Below, piece after piece: positions 18,319 through 27,405 of a DNA stretch of 64,000 nucleotides. This stretch comes from Planctomycetota bacterium (lineage in GTDB: Bacteria > Planctomycetota > Planctomycetia > Gemmatales > Gemmataceae), in assembly GCA_021413735.1 (NCBI GenBank), contig JAIOPV010000012.1, positions 18,811-82,810 on the forward strand, read 5' to 3'. Every line of letters begins with the position of its first letter. The first letter of the stretch is position 1. The translations under genes and the position numbers were made by a program. The notes beneath the pieces were generated by a model, which searched no databases, was not told the DNA's origin, and worked only from the letters and a program-made list of their open reading frames with translations.

Positions 18319-19317
18319 TTACCCTTTCCGGCGGCGGGTGGCCGCCACGTCTGGGTTCACCCAGTTCGGGAGCGGTTCGCCCTTAACGCCAGCGACGAGG
18401 TTGTTCGCGCACAACCTCGCCATTGCGTTGCGTGTGTCGATCGTCGCGCTTGCGATGTGCGGAGCGATGACGCAGTTCGCCAACTGATACAACTCGTGTT
18501 CTGGCGGCAGCGGCTCGGGTTCCGTGACATCCAACCCCGCCGCGAAGATCGTTCCGTTGCGAAGTGCCTCAGCGAGTGCGGGCTGATCTACGAGCGGCCC
18601 CCGCGACGTGTTCACGAACACCGCCGTCCGCTTCATTTTCTTGAACTGCGTCGCACTGAATAGCCCCTTCGTCGAAGGGTTCAGGTCGGCGTGAACCGAC
18701 ACGAAATCACTCTGTGCGAGCAGATCATCGAGTTCCAGACGCTTCGCGCCGAGTTCCTTCTCGGCCTCCACGCTTGGCGACCGCTTCGTGTAAAGCACCT
18801 TCATGCCCCAGCCATGATGAAGGCGTTTCGCGGTGGCGAAGCCGATGCGCCCCATGCCGACGATTCCGAGCGTGCGGCCCGCGAGATCCTGCCCCAACCA
18901 GCCGAGTGGTTCCCACGTCAACCAGCGACCAGCCTTCGCGTCGGCAGCACTTTCTGCGATTCGTCTGGCGGCGTTCAACAACAGCGTCACGGCAATGTCG
19001 GCGGTTGCGTCCGTGAGAACGCCAGGCGTGTTTCCGACGCAGACCCCACGCTGCGTACACGCGGGCACATCCACGTTGTTGTAGCCGACCGCGAAGTTGC
19101 TCACGACCTTTAGCCGTGGGGCGGCATCGAGCAACGCACCATCGACGCGATCCGTGAGCAGCGACACGAGGCCATCGCAATCCTTCACGCGATCACGCAG
19201 CACGTCGGCAGAGGGCGGCAACTGATTCGGCCACACATCGACGTCGCACACAGCGGAGATCGCATTCAAACCCTCGTCGGGGATGCGACGGGCGACGAAG
19301 ACCTTTGGACGCGACAT
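18319..19317 (-). CDS. D-2-hydroxyacid dehydrogenase (glyoxylate/hydroxypyruvate reductase type)
   Basis: About 332 aa from ATG 19317. Rossmann motif LGIVGMGRIGFATAKRL near residue 150; catalytic triad Arg in FVNTSRGPLVDQPAL, Glu in DVTEPEPLPPEH and His in IAPHIASATIDTRNAM. The sequence VARRIPDEGLNAI at the start resembles glyoxylate reductases/D-glycerate dehydrogenases. It reduces glyoxylate or hydroxypyruvate with NAD(P)H. A glycerate kinase lies 7 kb away at 25988, a possible partner in a glycolate/glycerate route. Convergent with the LCCL gene. Confidence 0.92.
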   Translation of the reverse strand: MSRPKVFVARRIPDEGLNAISAVCDVDVWPNQLPPSADVLRDRVKDCDGLVSLLTDRVDGALLDAAPRLKVVSNFAVGYNNVDVPACTQRGVCVGNTPGVLTDATADIAVTLLLNAARRIAESAADAKAGRWLTWEPLGWLGQDLAGRTLGIVGMGRIGFATAKRLHHGWGMKVLYTKRSPSVEAEKELGAKRLELDDLLAQSDFVSVHADLNPSTKGLFSATQFKKMKRTAVFVNTSRGPLVDQPALAEALRNGTIFAAGLDVTEPEPLPPEHELYQLANCVIAPHIASATIDTRNAMARLCANNLVAGVKGEPLPNWVNPDVAATRRRKG

Positions 19318-19377
19318 AGTTACACCGGTGGAATGGGGGTTCAGTGAGTTTAGAAGTCGCGCCCGCAACGTGAAGCG

Positions 19378-19396
19378 GTCGCCCCAACGGGGCGAC
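19378..19396. repeat. Short GTCGCCCC hairpin
   Basis: Perfect 8-bp arms GTCGCCCC/GGGGCGAC with loop AAC, in the divergent gap between the dehydrogenase and the OstA-like gene. A close variant is at 48296-48322, suggesting a small dispersed palindrome family. Confidence 0.6.
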
Positions 19397-19538
19397 GCCG
19401 CACGGTTGGGAAAGTGGCGCAGACACGGGGAGCGGCGACGGCTATCTAACTTCCGGTTTCGCAGCGGGGAGCGTCCCCGCGGGATCGGATGCCCGCGGTT
19501 TCCCCCGGCTAATCCCCCAGGTACGGAGACCCCACACC

Positions 19539-20576
19539 ATGTTGTTGTCCCGATGGAAGATGATGGCCGGCGTGCTCGGCGTGACGCTCGGCGGTCTGGC
19601 TGCCGTGGCCGGTCAATGCCCGAAGATGGATTCGTCGAAGACCAGCCGCCACCAGGCTAACCTGCCGCCCGACATCGAACTCCCAAAGCCTTCCAACACG
19701 CCACCGGCTGGCAATCCCAGCACGAAGCCAGCCATCCCGCCGGCTCCTGTGGTTCCCACGCCTGGGCTGCCGTCGCTTCCCACAGTGGAATTGCCACCGG
19801 CACCACCTGCAACTCAGTTGCCCGACCTCCCGAAGGCCACCGAAAAGGCTCCGTCGCCGCCAACAACGCCACCCATGGCAACGCCGACGCCACCTGCAAC
19901 GTTGCCAGCGGTTCCAGCTTCACCGGTGATTCCGGCGAGCGGAACCGACGTCAAGCCGTTACTGCCGCCGCCTGTGCCTTCGGAGCCGATGGCTAAACCG
20001 ACGCCACCCGTGGCAACGCCAACGCCACCGTCGAGCTACACAGAGGTTCCTCCGCCTGTTACCGAGACGAAGCCAACGCCGCCGAAACCGAGCGTTCCCT
20101 CGTTCACGCCACCGGCTAATCCGGCTATCGACCCACCCCCGAGTGATCCGGTGGTTGAGCCGTCGCCACGGAAGAGTCCGAAGCCAGAAGTGTACGATGC
20201 TCCGAAGGCCAACCTCGCTACCAAGTACCGCATTCTGCTGCGGGTCGGCGAAGGCGAACCGACCTTCGAGGTGAAGTTCGGCGACGATCTCGTGCTGAAG
20301 GTCATCTGCGAGAAGATCGACATCAAGTCGCCCGAGAAGGGTGCTGCGGGGCTGTCGGCCGTGAAGGCCAGCGGAAAAGTGCGGTTCGTGGGCTTCGGTG
20401 CGGAAGGAACGTGCGAAGAGCTATCGTTCCTCGCAGGCACCGGCGAAGTCAGCATGGCCGGCGCTGTGAAGATTCAGGTGAAGGACAAGCTCGGCCGCAT
20501 CGAGTCTGAACTCTCGACCGAGACGATGAAGTACAAGATTGATCCGTCCGCGGTGCTCACTGGCGGGAAGCCGTAA
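19539..20576 (+). CDS. Pro-rich exported protein with OstA/LptA-like C-terminus
   Basis: 345 aa. The N-terminus has a hydrophobic segment (MMAGVLGVTLGGLAAVAGQC) that could be a lipoprotein signal with VAGQC as lipobox. About residues 35-220 are Pro/Thr/Ala-rich low-complexity linker with PPATP-like repeats. The last 125 residues are folded: YRILLRVGEGEPTFEVKFGD, then alternating beta strands (ASGKVRFVGFGAEG, SMAGAVKIQVKD, LSTETMKYKID) that resemble the beta-jellyroll of OstA/LptA-type proteins. The linker suggests reach across the periplasm. Function unknown; the domain match is by pattern only. Confidence 0.7.
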   Translation: MLLSRWKMMAGVLGVTLGGLAAVAGQCPKMDSSKTSRHQANLPPDIELPKPSNTPPAGNPSTKPAIPPAPVVPTPGLPSLPTVELPPAPPATQLPDLPKATEKAPSPPTTPPMATPTPPATLPAVPASPVIPASGTDVKPLLPPPVPSEPMAKPTPPVATPTPPSSYTEVPPPVTETKPTPPKPSVPSFTPPANPAIDPPPSDPVVEPSPRKSPKPEVYDAPKANLATKYRILLRVGEGEPTFEVKFGDDLVLKVICEKIDIKSPEKGAAGLSAVKASGKVRFVGFGAEGTCEELSFLAGTGEVSMAGAVKIQVKDKLGRIESELSTETMKYKIDPSAVLTGGKP

Positions 20577-20602
20577 AAAGTTGAAAGCGTGTGCAGTTTT
20601 GG

Positions 20603-20630
20603 CGAGCGGGGGACTTGTGTTCCCCGCTCG
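20603..20630 (+). terminator. Terminator-like hairpin after OstA-like gene
   Basis: Stem CGAGCGGGGGAC/GTTCCCCGCTCG (one G-T pair) with a 4-base loop, 26 bp after the stop codon, followed by TTGTACAT rather than a long T-run. Confidence 0.65.
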
Positions 20631-20754
20631 TTGTACATATCAACATCGAAAAGCAGCACGGCCACATCTTCGGCGCTGTTTCCGCCCGGCACAGCATGTG
20701 CTAAAGTCGCTAATGATTCCCGTGTGGCATTCACACCGGGTTGAGGGATCATCC

Positions 20755-21273
20755 ATGAATTTTAACCAGATCCTCGATACCGTCGTGACGTGGTGTTCCG
20801 CCAATATGCCAATCGTGATCGGCATTGGGGTCGGCTTGGTCATTATGATCGTGGTGATCGCTTCTGGGCGGCGACGTGGGTTGGGCAGTGGCAAGTTCGC
20901 TTCCGCCGGCACGAATTCGCTGCTGGCCGAGAAAGCAGCTAACTGGGCGCCGCCCGAGCAGTCCTACGCCGATCGCCGGACAGCGATTCGTCGCGAAGGG
21001 CCGCCGGTTCGCGTCCTCCTGGCATCGCCGACGTTTCGCAACGGAGTTGGTGAAGGCTACGTTCTCGATCGCTCGACGGGTGGTTTACGCATCGCGATTG
21101 CGGATGCCGTCGCGCCCGGAAGTGTGTTGCAGGTGCGAGCCGTGAACGCGCCGGACAATGTGGGATTCGTCACGATTCTGGTGCGGAGTTGTCGCCCGAG
21201 CAACGACTTCTACGAACTCGGATGCGAGTTCGAGGCGACGCCCCCGTGGAGCGTATTGCTGCTGTTCGGATGA
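20755..21273 (+). CDS. Membrane-anchored PilZ domain protein
   Basis: About 172 aa from ATG 20755; the ORF-track start lies inside the previous gene. One N-terminal membrane helix (MPIVIGIGVGLVIMIVVIA) is followed by a short linker and a PilZ domain with DRRTAIRREGPPVRVLL, the key YVLDRSTGGLRI (DxSxxG) and FYELGCEFE. PilZ domains bind cyclic di-GMP through an RxxxR and DxSxxG pair; RRTAIR can supply the arginines. A role as membrane-localised c-di-GMP effector is a family-based inference. No GGDEF/EAL gene is in the window. Confidence 0.85.
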   Translation: MNFNQILDTVVTWCSANMPIVIGIGVGLVIMIVVIASGRRRGLGSGKFASAGTNSLLAEKAANWAPPEQSYADRRTAIRREGPPVRVLLASPTFRNGVGEGYVLDRSTGGLRIAIADAVAPGSVLQVRAVNAPDNVGFVTILVRSCRPSNDFYELGCEFEATPPWSVLLLFG

Positions 21274-21284
21274 TTGGGGAACAG

Positions 21285-21383
21285 GTTTTTGCCGCTTGCG
21301 GCGTTGCACAAGTGACAAGTGCAACGCCGCAAGCGGCAAAAACTCACGTGACAAGTGCAACGCCGCAAGCGGCAAAAACTCAC
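21285..21383. repeat. Palindrome with exact 36-bp tandem duplication
   Basis: A 25-base arm at 21285-21309 (core GCCGCTTGCGGCGT) can pair with either of two identical reverse-complement arms at 21319-21343 and 21355-21379. The segment 21312-21347 is repeated exactly at 21348-21383. It fills the gap between the convergent PilZ and acyltransferase genes and the second copy runs over the acyltransferase stop codon. Confidence 0.9.
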
Positions 21384-22159
21384 GCCGCCCGTTGAGTCGT
21401 TTCCGCACTCTTCATTGCTCGCACTTCTTCGAGAATCGACCCGTTCATTTCCTGTTCCAACTCGCGACCCATCCGACACACCATCCGACCATCCAGAATG
21501 CGGTGATCGAACATCACGCGGAAGGTCAGCGAACCGTCGTCCTCGAATGCATCGTAGAAGATCGTGAACGTCCAAGGTGTCAGCAGCGACAACGCGACGC
21601 CACCCATTCCGGCGGTCAAACTGATGCCGAGGTTGCCGAGGAACTTCGCACGTAGTTTTGGCATCCAGTTCATCACCAGCGACCAGAACCCACGACGCAG
21701 GAACAACGGCATTCGTGCCAGCCGCAGGGCGTTCTGGAACGCTGAGATTTCCTCGATGGGCTTCTCTTTGAACTTGCGAATTTGTGCGTCGATCTCAGTC
21801 AGCGACATCTTTTCGGGCGAATGCAGCCTCGCGAGGAACAACCCAGGTTCGCCGTGATAATCGCGTTCGACCACAACGCTGACGATGTTCTCGTTGTACT
21901 CGTACATCCGGTGCCACGGTCGTGTCAGGAAAACTCGGCGGGCTTCCGGGTGTTTTGCCGTGACCGTCGCCAAAGCTTTGACGAACATCGCAAGCCAGCT
22001 CGGTCGGGGCGTGGCTGCTTTGCGAGCCTCGACGACCTTCGCGAGTTGCATTGTGCGTTCGCCGGGGATCAGCGGGATCTGCCGGCTGATGTGGAGAAGG
22101 TCGCTGACCATCCGGCGTGGCGCGGAAAGTGGTATCGAGCGACCGCTCACGGATTTCAT
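21380..22159 (-). CDS. Stand-alone E2-type (2-oxoacid dehydrogenase) acyltransferase-like protein
   Basis: 259 aa with GAGG before the ATG. It corresponds to the catalytic domain only of dihydrolipoyl acyltransferases: the active-site block FDHRILDGRMVCRM (HxxxDG) near residue 220 is clear. There is no lipoyl domain or E1/E3-binding domain, so it is not a normal E2 subunit. The chloramphenicol-acetyltransferase-like fold suggests it moves an acyl group from CoA or a carrier. The P450 gene ends 59 bp upstream on the same strand, so the two may modify the same compound. The tail overlaps the 36-bp tandem repeat. Confidence 0.82.
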   Translation of the reverse strand: MKSVSGRSIPLSAPRRMVSDLLHISRQIPLIPGERTMQLAKVVEARKAATPRPSWLAMFVKALATVTAKHPEARRVFLTRPWHRMYEYNENIVSVVVERDYHGEPGLFLARLHSPEKMSLTEIDAQIRKFKEKPIEEISAFQNALRLARMPLFLRRGFWSLVMNWMPKLRAKFLGNLGISLTAGMGGVALSLLTPWTFTIFYDAFEDDGSLTFRVMFDHRILDGRMVCRMGRELEQEMNGSILEEVRAMKSAETTQRAA

Positions 22160-22218
22160 GCGTGAACCTCGTGTTGCAGGCGAACGCGAGTAGATTCTCC
22201 GCGTTCGCCCGATCCGAA

Positions 22219-23670
22219 TTACGCCGCGATGCGAACACGCTTCGCAGGCTCGGGATGGTCGATTTCCACCATATCGCGGATGTTACCGGTGATCGGCGAT
22301 TTGTGTAAATCCCGATCCTGCCGCGACAATGTCACCGGAATGCCGTTCAACGGCCCGAGCGAAATTCCCATCTTTCGATCGACTTGCGACTGCGGCACAA
22401 CGTTGATCTTCCATCGTGGCAAGATCTTCGAGATCGCGATCTTGATCACGCATTGTGCCAGCGAAGACCCAAGGCACGTTCGCGGGCCGGCACCAAAGGG
22501 CAGGAACTCCGACGGCGACGGCTTGATCGTTTCCCAGCGTGCCGGATCGAACCGCTCTGGGTTCTGGTAAATCTCGGCCATGTGGTGCGTCATGTAATGG
22601 CTGAAGATCACTCGCGTCTTCTTCTTGATCTCGTAGCGACCGAACGCACCATCACGCGACGCGAGCCGACGACTGTACGGCACCGCAGGCAACAGTCGCG
22701 TGCTTTCTTTCATGACGCGGGCCAGCATCGGTGCCGCATCGAGCTTGTCGTAGCTCGGATTCGGCCCAAGTGCCTGCAGTTCGTCGAGCACGTCTTGCTG
22801 TGCCTGTGGGAACTGCGATAGCAGAAACAGCGTCCATGTCAGCGTGTTGCCGGTCGTCTCGTAGGCGACCAAGAACAGAATCAACGCATGGCCGACGAGC
22901 AGTTCAACCGGCACTTCTTTATCATCGATCGTGCGGAACCGCAGCAACGCCGAGAGCGCGTCGTTGCCATGCACTCCCTGAGCGCGACGCTTACGCATCA
23001 GATCGAGGAACTTGCGTTCCAGACGGTTCGCGTCCTGAATCATGCGGTTGTACGGCGTGAACGGGATATTGAATGGGAACGCCCGCACCCACGGCGAGAA
23101 GGTCTGGAACATCCAGTGTTCCATGCCTTCGTGAAGTGATTCGGTCGCGGCACTATCATCGAGGCCGTATAGCAGATCGCGCACGACGTTCCACACGAGC
23201 AGGTGCATGTCGCGGTGCATATTCCGCGTCTGGCCGGGTTGCCACGAACTGAGGGCATTCTCGGCGTGCTTGTTGATCGAGTGCTGATGCAGTTCCATCA
23301 TCGACCGCTGGAACACGGGCAGCAGTTGGTGCCGCATCCGTTTGTGTTCCGCTTCGTTCAGCGAGAAGATGCTTTGTCGCAGACGGTGCTGTGAGGTGTT
23401 TTTGCCGCCTGGCAGCACGAACGGCCGCGAGTGGAACAGATCGGTTTCTTGGTGAAGTGGACGATTATACTCCGGCCCGATGGCGAGGAGCATGGTGCCC
23501 ATACTATTCTGGAAGCGTGTGAGATCGCCGTACTTGGCGCGAAGACCGTTCATGTACACGACGGGATCGCGGTCGAACTTCACTTGTTCCCAGATGCCGC
23601 CGACGATGGACATCCGCTTGGGACCGGGAATCGCGGATGTGGGCAGCAGGGCGACCGAAGAATCGTCCAT
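22219..23670 (-). CDS. Cytochrome P450
   Basis: 483 aa. I-helix HALILFLVAYETTGNTLTW, K-helix ExxR in KESTRLLP, and the haem-binding loop FGAGPRTCLGSSLAQ with the proximal Cys are all present, so it should be active. There is no N-terminal membrane anchor, so it is a soluble bacterial form needing external electron partners; no ferredoxin or reductase is in the window. It is the first gene of a likely two-gene unit with the E2-type acyltransferase. The substrate cannot be inferred; lipids or a secondary metabolite are possible. Confidence 0.95.
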   Translation of the reverse strand: MDDSSVALLPTSAIPGPKRMSIVGGIWEQVKFDRDPVVYMNGLRAKYGDLTRFQNSMGTMLLAIGPEYNRPLHQETDLFHSRPFVLPGGKNTSQHRLRQSIFSLNEAEHKRMRHQLLPVFQRSMMELHQHSINKHAENALSSWQPGQTRNMHRDMHLLVWNVVRDLLYGLDDSAATESLHEGMEHWMFQTFSPWVRAFPFNIPFTPYNRMIQDANRLERKFLDLMRKRRAQGVHGNDALSALLRFRTIDDKEVPVELLVGHALILFLVAYETTGNTLTWTLFLLSQFPQAQQDVLDELQALGPNPSYDKLDAAPMLARVMKESTRLLPAVPYSRRLASRDGAFGRYEIKKKTRVIFSHYMTHHMAEIYQNPERFDPARWETIKPSPSEFLPFGAGPRTCLGSSLAQCVIKIAISKILPRWKINVVPQSQVDRKMGISLGPLNGIPVTLSRQDRDLHKSPITGNIRDMVEIDHPEPAKRVRIAA

Positions 23671-23836
23671 TGTCGATACGCTCCGTGGGCGATGTCACCA
23701 CAACCGGAAGAATCGACATAGACCCGTTGCAAGATGAGTTTTTCCCCTGAGAACAGAAGAAGGCAAGGATTAACCACAAAGGCACAAAGAACACCCAAAA
23801 TTGAGAGCATGATTATTGATTTTTGCTCATCTCAAC

Positions 23837-24445
23837 TCATCTGTGGCTCACGGCTTTGCCTTTCCTCGCCTTGATCGCTGCCACCAAATCGGCCGACGTG
23901 CGAATCACAGCGTCGAAGTCGGTGTAGCAGCAGCCAACCGTGCCCGGTTCGTGCGAGTCGCTGTTGCCGAGTTGAGCGTACTGCGGATTCTTCGCCAGCA
24001 GATTCGCCGCCATTCGTCGCAACTCCGAATCCATGTTATTCGACATCACTTCAATGCCATCAAGCTCCGCGTTCTGATCGCGAACCAGTTTCTCGAACGG
24101 TTGGTTCCAGCGATTGGGGTGTGCCGCAACACAAGCGCCGCCCTGCTTGTGAACCTCACGAGTCAGCTCCCCCCATGAAATGCCTCGCGGCAATGCGAAC
24201 GGGTTCGTCAGGCCATAACAGAGCATGTCGCCGCCGCGTCCCGTGACCTCGATGCCGCCCAGGATCACGAGCCCAGGTTGCGCGGCTCGCAGTTCTTCGA
24301 GTTCTTCCTCAGGCCACATGTAGTCGTGTTCGGTAATGACGATGCCATCGAGTCCGGCAGCCACGGCAGCCTTGATTAACTCGAACGGATCACTCATTGC
24401 GTCGTGCGAGTGCCGACGGGTATGCATGTGCAGATCGAACTTCAT
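23837..24445 (-). CDS. PHP-domain phosphoesterase
   Basis: 202 aa. The four PHP motifs are in order: DLHMHTRRHSHDAM (HxH metal ligands), GIVITEHDYMW, GIEVTG, AAHPNRW and a final NSDSH. Such small stand-alone PHP proteins hydrolyse phosphomonoesters or nucleotides with two or three metal ions; specific substrate unknown. It lies 65 bp after the small lipoprotein gene, separated by a hairpin, on the same strand. Confidence 0.9.
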   Translation of the reverse strand: MKFDLHMHTRRHSHDAMSDPFELIKAAVAAGLDGIVITEHDYMWPEEELEELRAAQPGLVILGGIEVTGRGGDMLCYGLTNPFALPRGISWGELTREVHKQGGACVAAHPNRWNQPFEKLVRDQNAELDGIEVMSNNMDSELRRMAANLLAKNPQYAQLGNSDSHEPGTVGCCYTDFDAVIRTSADLVAAIKARKGKAVSHR

Positions 24446-24464
24446 CTTCGGCCTCGAAACGCGG

Positions 24465-24490
24465 AACGCCCCGGCACGAGCCAGGGCGTT
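24465..24490 (-). terminator. Possible terminator between lipoprotein and PHP genes
   Basis: Stem AACGCCC/GGGCGTT with inner GG/CC pairing, located just after the lipoprotein stop on the minus strand. No good T-run follows on that strand, so termination strength is uncertain. Confidence 0.4.
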
Positions 24491-24510
24491 GTTATTCTAT
24501 TCGCGAGTAG

Positions 24511-24897
24511 TCACTTCTTCTGCGGCAACGCAACCTCGTAAACGTTGTCGTCGTTCGGGAGAACCTCAAACGTCAAACTCGTCTTGGCGTTGTACTCAGC
24601 CGGAATCGTGTTCTCCCACGTTTCCTGATTCATCACCTTGTCGAAGCCCTTGCTCCGCTGCGAGTAAATATGGATTTGCTTGACCCCTGGCGTGATCCGC
24701 AGTTCAAATTGCCCGTCCTTGATCTTCGAAGTCGCCGGTTGCGTTTGTCCGTCAATCGCCACGAAATTGACCTGACCCAACGGAATCGGGACACCCTTCC
24801 ACGAGATTGTACCGGTGACACGGTAGGCCTTCGGCTCGGGTTGCCCGCAGCCCGTGAGAACGACCGCGAGAACCACGAGGGAAAACAAACGAAGCAT
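24511..24897 (-). CDS. Small lipoprotein following a DUF1559 gene
   Basis: 128 aa. Lipoprotein signal LRLFSLVVLAVVLTGCG with lipobox LTGC. The mature part is a small beta-sandwich: YRVTGTISWKGVPIPLGQVNF and FELRITPGVKQIHIYS look like a carboxypeptidase-regulatory/transthyretin-like domain, the usual partner of DUF1559 proteins. Only 9 bp separate it from the DUF1559 stop, so they are co-transcribed. Probably an envelope protein; function unknown. Confidence 0.88.
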   Translation of the reverse strand: MLRLFSLVVLAVVLTGCGQPEPKAYRVTGTISWKGVPIPLGQVNFVAIDGQTQPATSKIKDGQFELRITPGVKQIHIYSQRSKGFDKVMNQETWENTIPAEYNAKTSLTFEVLPNDDNVYEVALPQKK

Positions 24898-24906
24898 TTC
24901 CCCGCC

Positions 24907-25857
24907 TCACCAAGTTCCAGGAGGTTCACCACCGTTGCGGCTCCCGAGCGCCTTGTAGGTGGCTGGGGTAATGCCGTTGGAGACAAACCGGGCCGATCCG
25001 TCCGCGAAGGTCAGATTCACACCCCCCACGTGATAGCTTCTCGCCAGAACGAAGATGTTCGTTGCGGCGTAGATGCACGGTGCATTCGCTTGTGGGTTGG
25101 CGGTGTTGCACCAGTCGAAGACGTCGGGGATTGGTGTGTTAGGCGGGTGCAGCGTACTGAACGAAACGCCGCTGTGGGCGGGGTTGTAGTAGCGGCCGCG
25201 AATGTCGTGGGCACCTTTGTCGGGAACCAGGATGAGTTCGCTCACCAACCCGGTGTTCGAGGTTCCGTCTGTGATGTCGGTAATCCGAGTTTTCGAGACC
25301 GCGTACATCACTCCGTCGAGGTTCGCGCTGGTCGCTGCGCTACTATCATTGAAGTAACCACTGCTTGCGCAGGTCACGAAGTTCCCCGAGAAGCCCTGTG
25401 ACGTTGGACTGCCGCCTCCGCCCCAGAAGTTGACGATCTTGGGTCCGATCGGGTCCGAGGGACACATCAGCGTCGGGATGACCGTATCGTAGCCCACGAA
25501 ATTCAATGCGGACTGCCCAGCAGTTTGCATGAATGTGTCGAATCGCGAGTAAAGTGCTCCTTGCTCGATGTAAGGCAGGACGTCTTGGCCCCAGCTCCGG
25601 CGGTCCTGGTACCCCGTGTACGGGGCGGGAGTAGAACCTGTGCCGTCGATATAGTTGTACGTTGCGTGAGGGAAGTATCCTTTTGCGTCGTGGTGACCGT
25701 GCAGCCCGATGGCGATCTGCCGCATGTTGCTGCTGCATTTCATGCGAGCGGCGGATTCACGAACCTTCTGAACTGCGGGTAGGAGAAGCCCAATCAGGAT
25801 CGCGATGATCGCAATCACGACTAATAACTCAATAAGTGTAAACCCTCGACGCTTCAT
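24907..25857 (-). CDS. DUF1559 domain protein with prepilin-type N-terminus
   Basis: 316 aa. It begins [19 protein letters not shown], the shortest and cleanest prepilin leader of the four copies here, then [20 protein letters not shown]. The body includes [26 protein letters not shown] and the C-terminal block [19 protein letters not shown] with the conserved His and DGS. It forms an operon with the small lipoprotein downstream. Expected to be exported and perhaps assembled or anchored like a pseudopilin; this is family-level inference. Confidence 0.94.
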   Translation of the reverse strand: MKRRGFTLIELLVVIAIIAILIGLLLPAVQKVRESAARMKCSSNMRQIAIGLHGHHDAKGYFPHATYNYIDGTGSTPAPYTGYQDRRSWGQDVLPYIEQGALYSRFDTFMQTAGQSALNFVGYDTVIPTLMCPSDPIGPKIVNFWGGGGSPTSQGFSGNFVTCASSGYFNDSSAATSANLDGVMYAVSKTRITDITDGTSNTGLVSELILVPDKGAHDIRGRYYNPAHSGVSFSTLHPPNTPIPDVFDWCNTANPQANAPCIYAATNIFVLARSYHVGGVNLTFADGSARFVSNGITPATYKALGSRNGGEPPGTW

Positions 25858-25987
25858 GGTGGGCTCCTGAGCGCAATACGATCTGATTTATATGAACCGT
25901 TGAATTGCATCGAACGCTTGAACGATACCGGTTGGCTTCATGGAATGCAATCAATTTGCTCATCCGTTCCTCATGTTCCGGTGATTC

Positions 25988-27304
25988 ATGACCCTTCCTT
26001 CGGACCCCCGGGATCACGCACTTGCCACCTGGTGGGCGGGTGTCGATGCCGTTCGCCCCGAACCCCTCGTTCAAACTGCGATCGCAGCGAGCGAGGCGAT
26101 CCGTTCCGCGCGTCGAGTGCTGGTCGTTGGAGCCGGGAAAGCTGGGCCAGGAATGGCCGTCGGGCTTGAAGCCGCGCTCGCGGGTCAACTCGATCGCGTT
26201 GAGGGATTGGTGAATGTGCCAGCAGGGATGACCGCACCGCTGAAACGCATCCGTTTGCACGCGGCCCGACCGCAGGGCGTGAACGAACCAACCGCTGAAG
26301 GAGTCGCGGGTGCGGAAGAGATGCTGCGATTGCTCGCCTCAGCCGGTCCGGATGATGTAGCTGTGTGTCTGCTTTCTGGGGGCGGTTCCGCTCTGCTTCC
26401 GGCACCGGCCGAAGGCGTCACGCTCGCCGACAAACTCGCGGTCACGAAACTCCTGCACCGCTCCGGGGCGACCATCGACGAGATGAATTGCGTTCGCAAG
26501 CATCTTTCCCGCGTGAAGGGCGGTCGGTTGGCGGAGGCGTTTCGCGGCAAGCTCCTTGCTTCGCTCATCATCTCCGATGTCGTTGGTGATCCGCTCGACG
26601 TAATCGCGTCTGGGCCAACGTCCCCCGACCCCACGACATTCGCCGAGGCTCGTGCCGTGTTGGAGCGGTATGGGCTGCTGGGTACTTCACCGGTCGCGGT
26701 TGTGCGGCATCTCGAACGCGGCGGTGCGGGAGACATTTCCGAGACGCCGAAGACAGTTCCCGCGAATGTGATGAACCGCGTCATTGGAAGCAATCGCGTG
26801 GCGCTCGACGCGGTACGACGCAAGGCCGAGGCGCTTGGGTATCGCGTTCTCAATCTGGGCGCGTTCGTCGAAGGTGAAACGCGGCAGGTCGCTACAGCGA
26901 TTGCTGGAGTTGTGCGAAGTATCAGGCAGGATGACGTTCCGGTTGCTGCCCCCGCATGCATCCTCGTCGGCGGGGAAACAACGGTTACCCTTGGCGAGAA
27001 CCCGGGGAAGGGAGGGCGGAATCAGGAGTTCGTTCTGGCAATGCTCACGAAACTCGGCCGATTGGGTCTGGACGGCGTGACCATTCTCAGCGGCGGCACC
27101 GATGGCGAGGATGGCCCGACCGACGCTGCCGGTGCGATCGCCGATGGGAACACCGCGTCCGTTCTGTGCGAACAGGGTATCTCAGCCGAGGATTTCCTGC
27201 GTCGGCACAACGCTTACGAGTTGTTCGCCCGTTGCGATGGGCTTCTGAGGACTGGCCTCACAGGAACGAACGTCATGGATGTGCGAGTGATCCTGATTCG
27301 CTGA
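25988..27304 (+). CDS. Glycerate 2-kinase (GckA/MOFRL type)
   Basis: 438 aa, typical length. N-terminal glycerate kinase domain: VLVVGAGKAGPGMA, VCLLSGGGSALLPAP, NCVRKHLSRVKGGRLAE and LIISDVVGDPLDVIASGPTSPD. C-terminal MOFRL domain: LVGGETTVTLGENPGKGGRN, ILSGGTDGEDGPTDAAGA and LTGTNVMDVRVILI. The enzyme phosphorylates D-glycerate to 2-phosphoglycerate. It could work with the hydroxyacid dehydrogenase at 18319 but the genes are not adjacent. Downstream is a long non-coding region. Confidence 0.95.
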   Translation: MTLPSDPRDHALATWWAGVDAVRPEPLVQTAIAASEAIRSARRVLVVGAGKAGPGMAVGLEAALAGQLDRVEGLVNVPAGMTAPLKRIRLHAARPQGVNEPTAEGVAGAEEMLRLLASAGPDDVAVCLLSGGGSALLPAPAEGVTLADKLAVTKLLHRSGATIDEMNCVRKHLSRVKGGRLAEAFRGKLLASLIISDVVGDPLDVIASGPTSPDPTTFAEARAVLERYGLLGTSPVAVVRHLERGGAGDISETPKTVPANVMNRVIGSNRVALDAVRRKAEALGYRVLNLGAFVEGETRQVATAIAGVVRSIRQDDVPVAAPACILVGGETTVTLGENPGKGGRNQEFVLAMLTKLGRLGLDGVTILSGGTDGEDGPTDAAGAIADGNTASVLCEQGISAEDFLRRHNAYELFARCDGLLRTGLTGTNVMDVRVILIR

Positions 27305-27405
27305 GTGTGAAGTTTTTTCATCTTTCGGCAGGGTTGGTTGTAAAAGCTACCTGTCGGGAGAGTACTTCATGCCCAATTTTTCCTATTGACGGGAAATGGC
27401 GTCCT

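Noticed and set aside
19378-19396. Intrinsic terminator
   Set aside because: Perfect hairpin but no T-run and located in a divergent promoter gap, so listed only as a repeat.
21285-21383. CRISPR array
   Set aside because: Only two adjacent units with no spacers; the pattern is a duplicated palindrome.
21380-22159. Subunit of a 2-oxoacid dehydrogenase complex
   Set aside because: No lipoyl or subunit-binding domain and no E1/E3 genes nearby.
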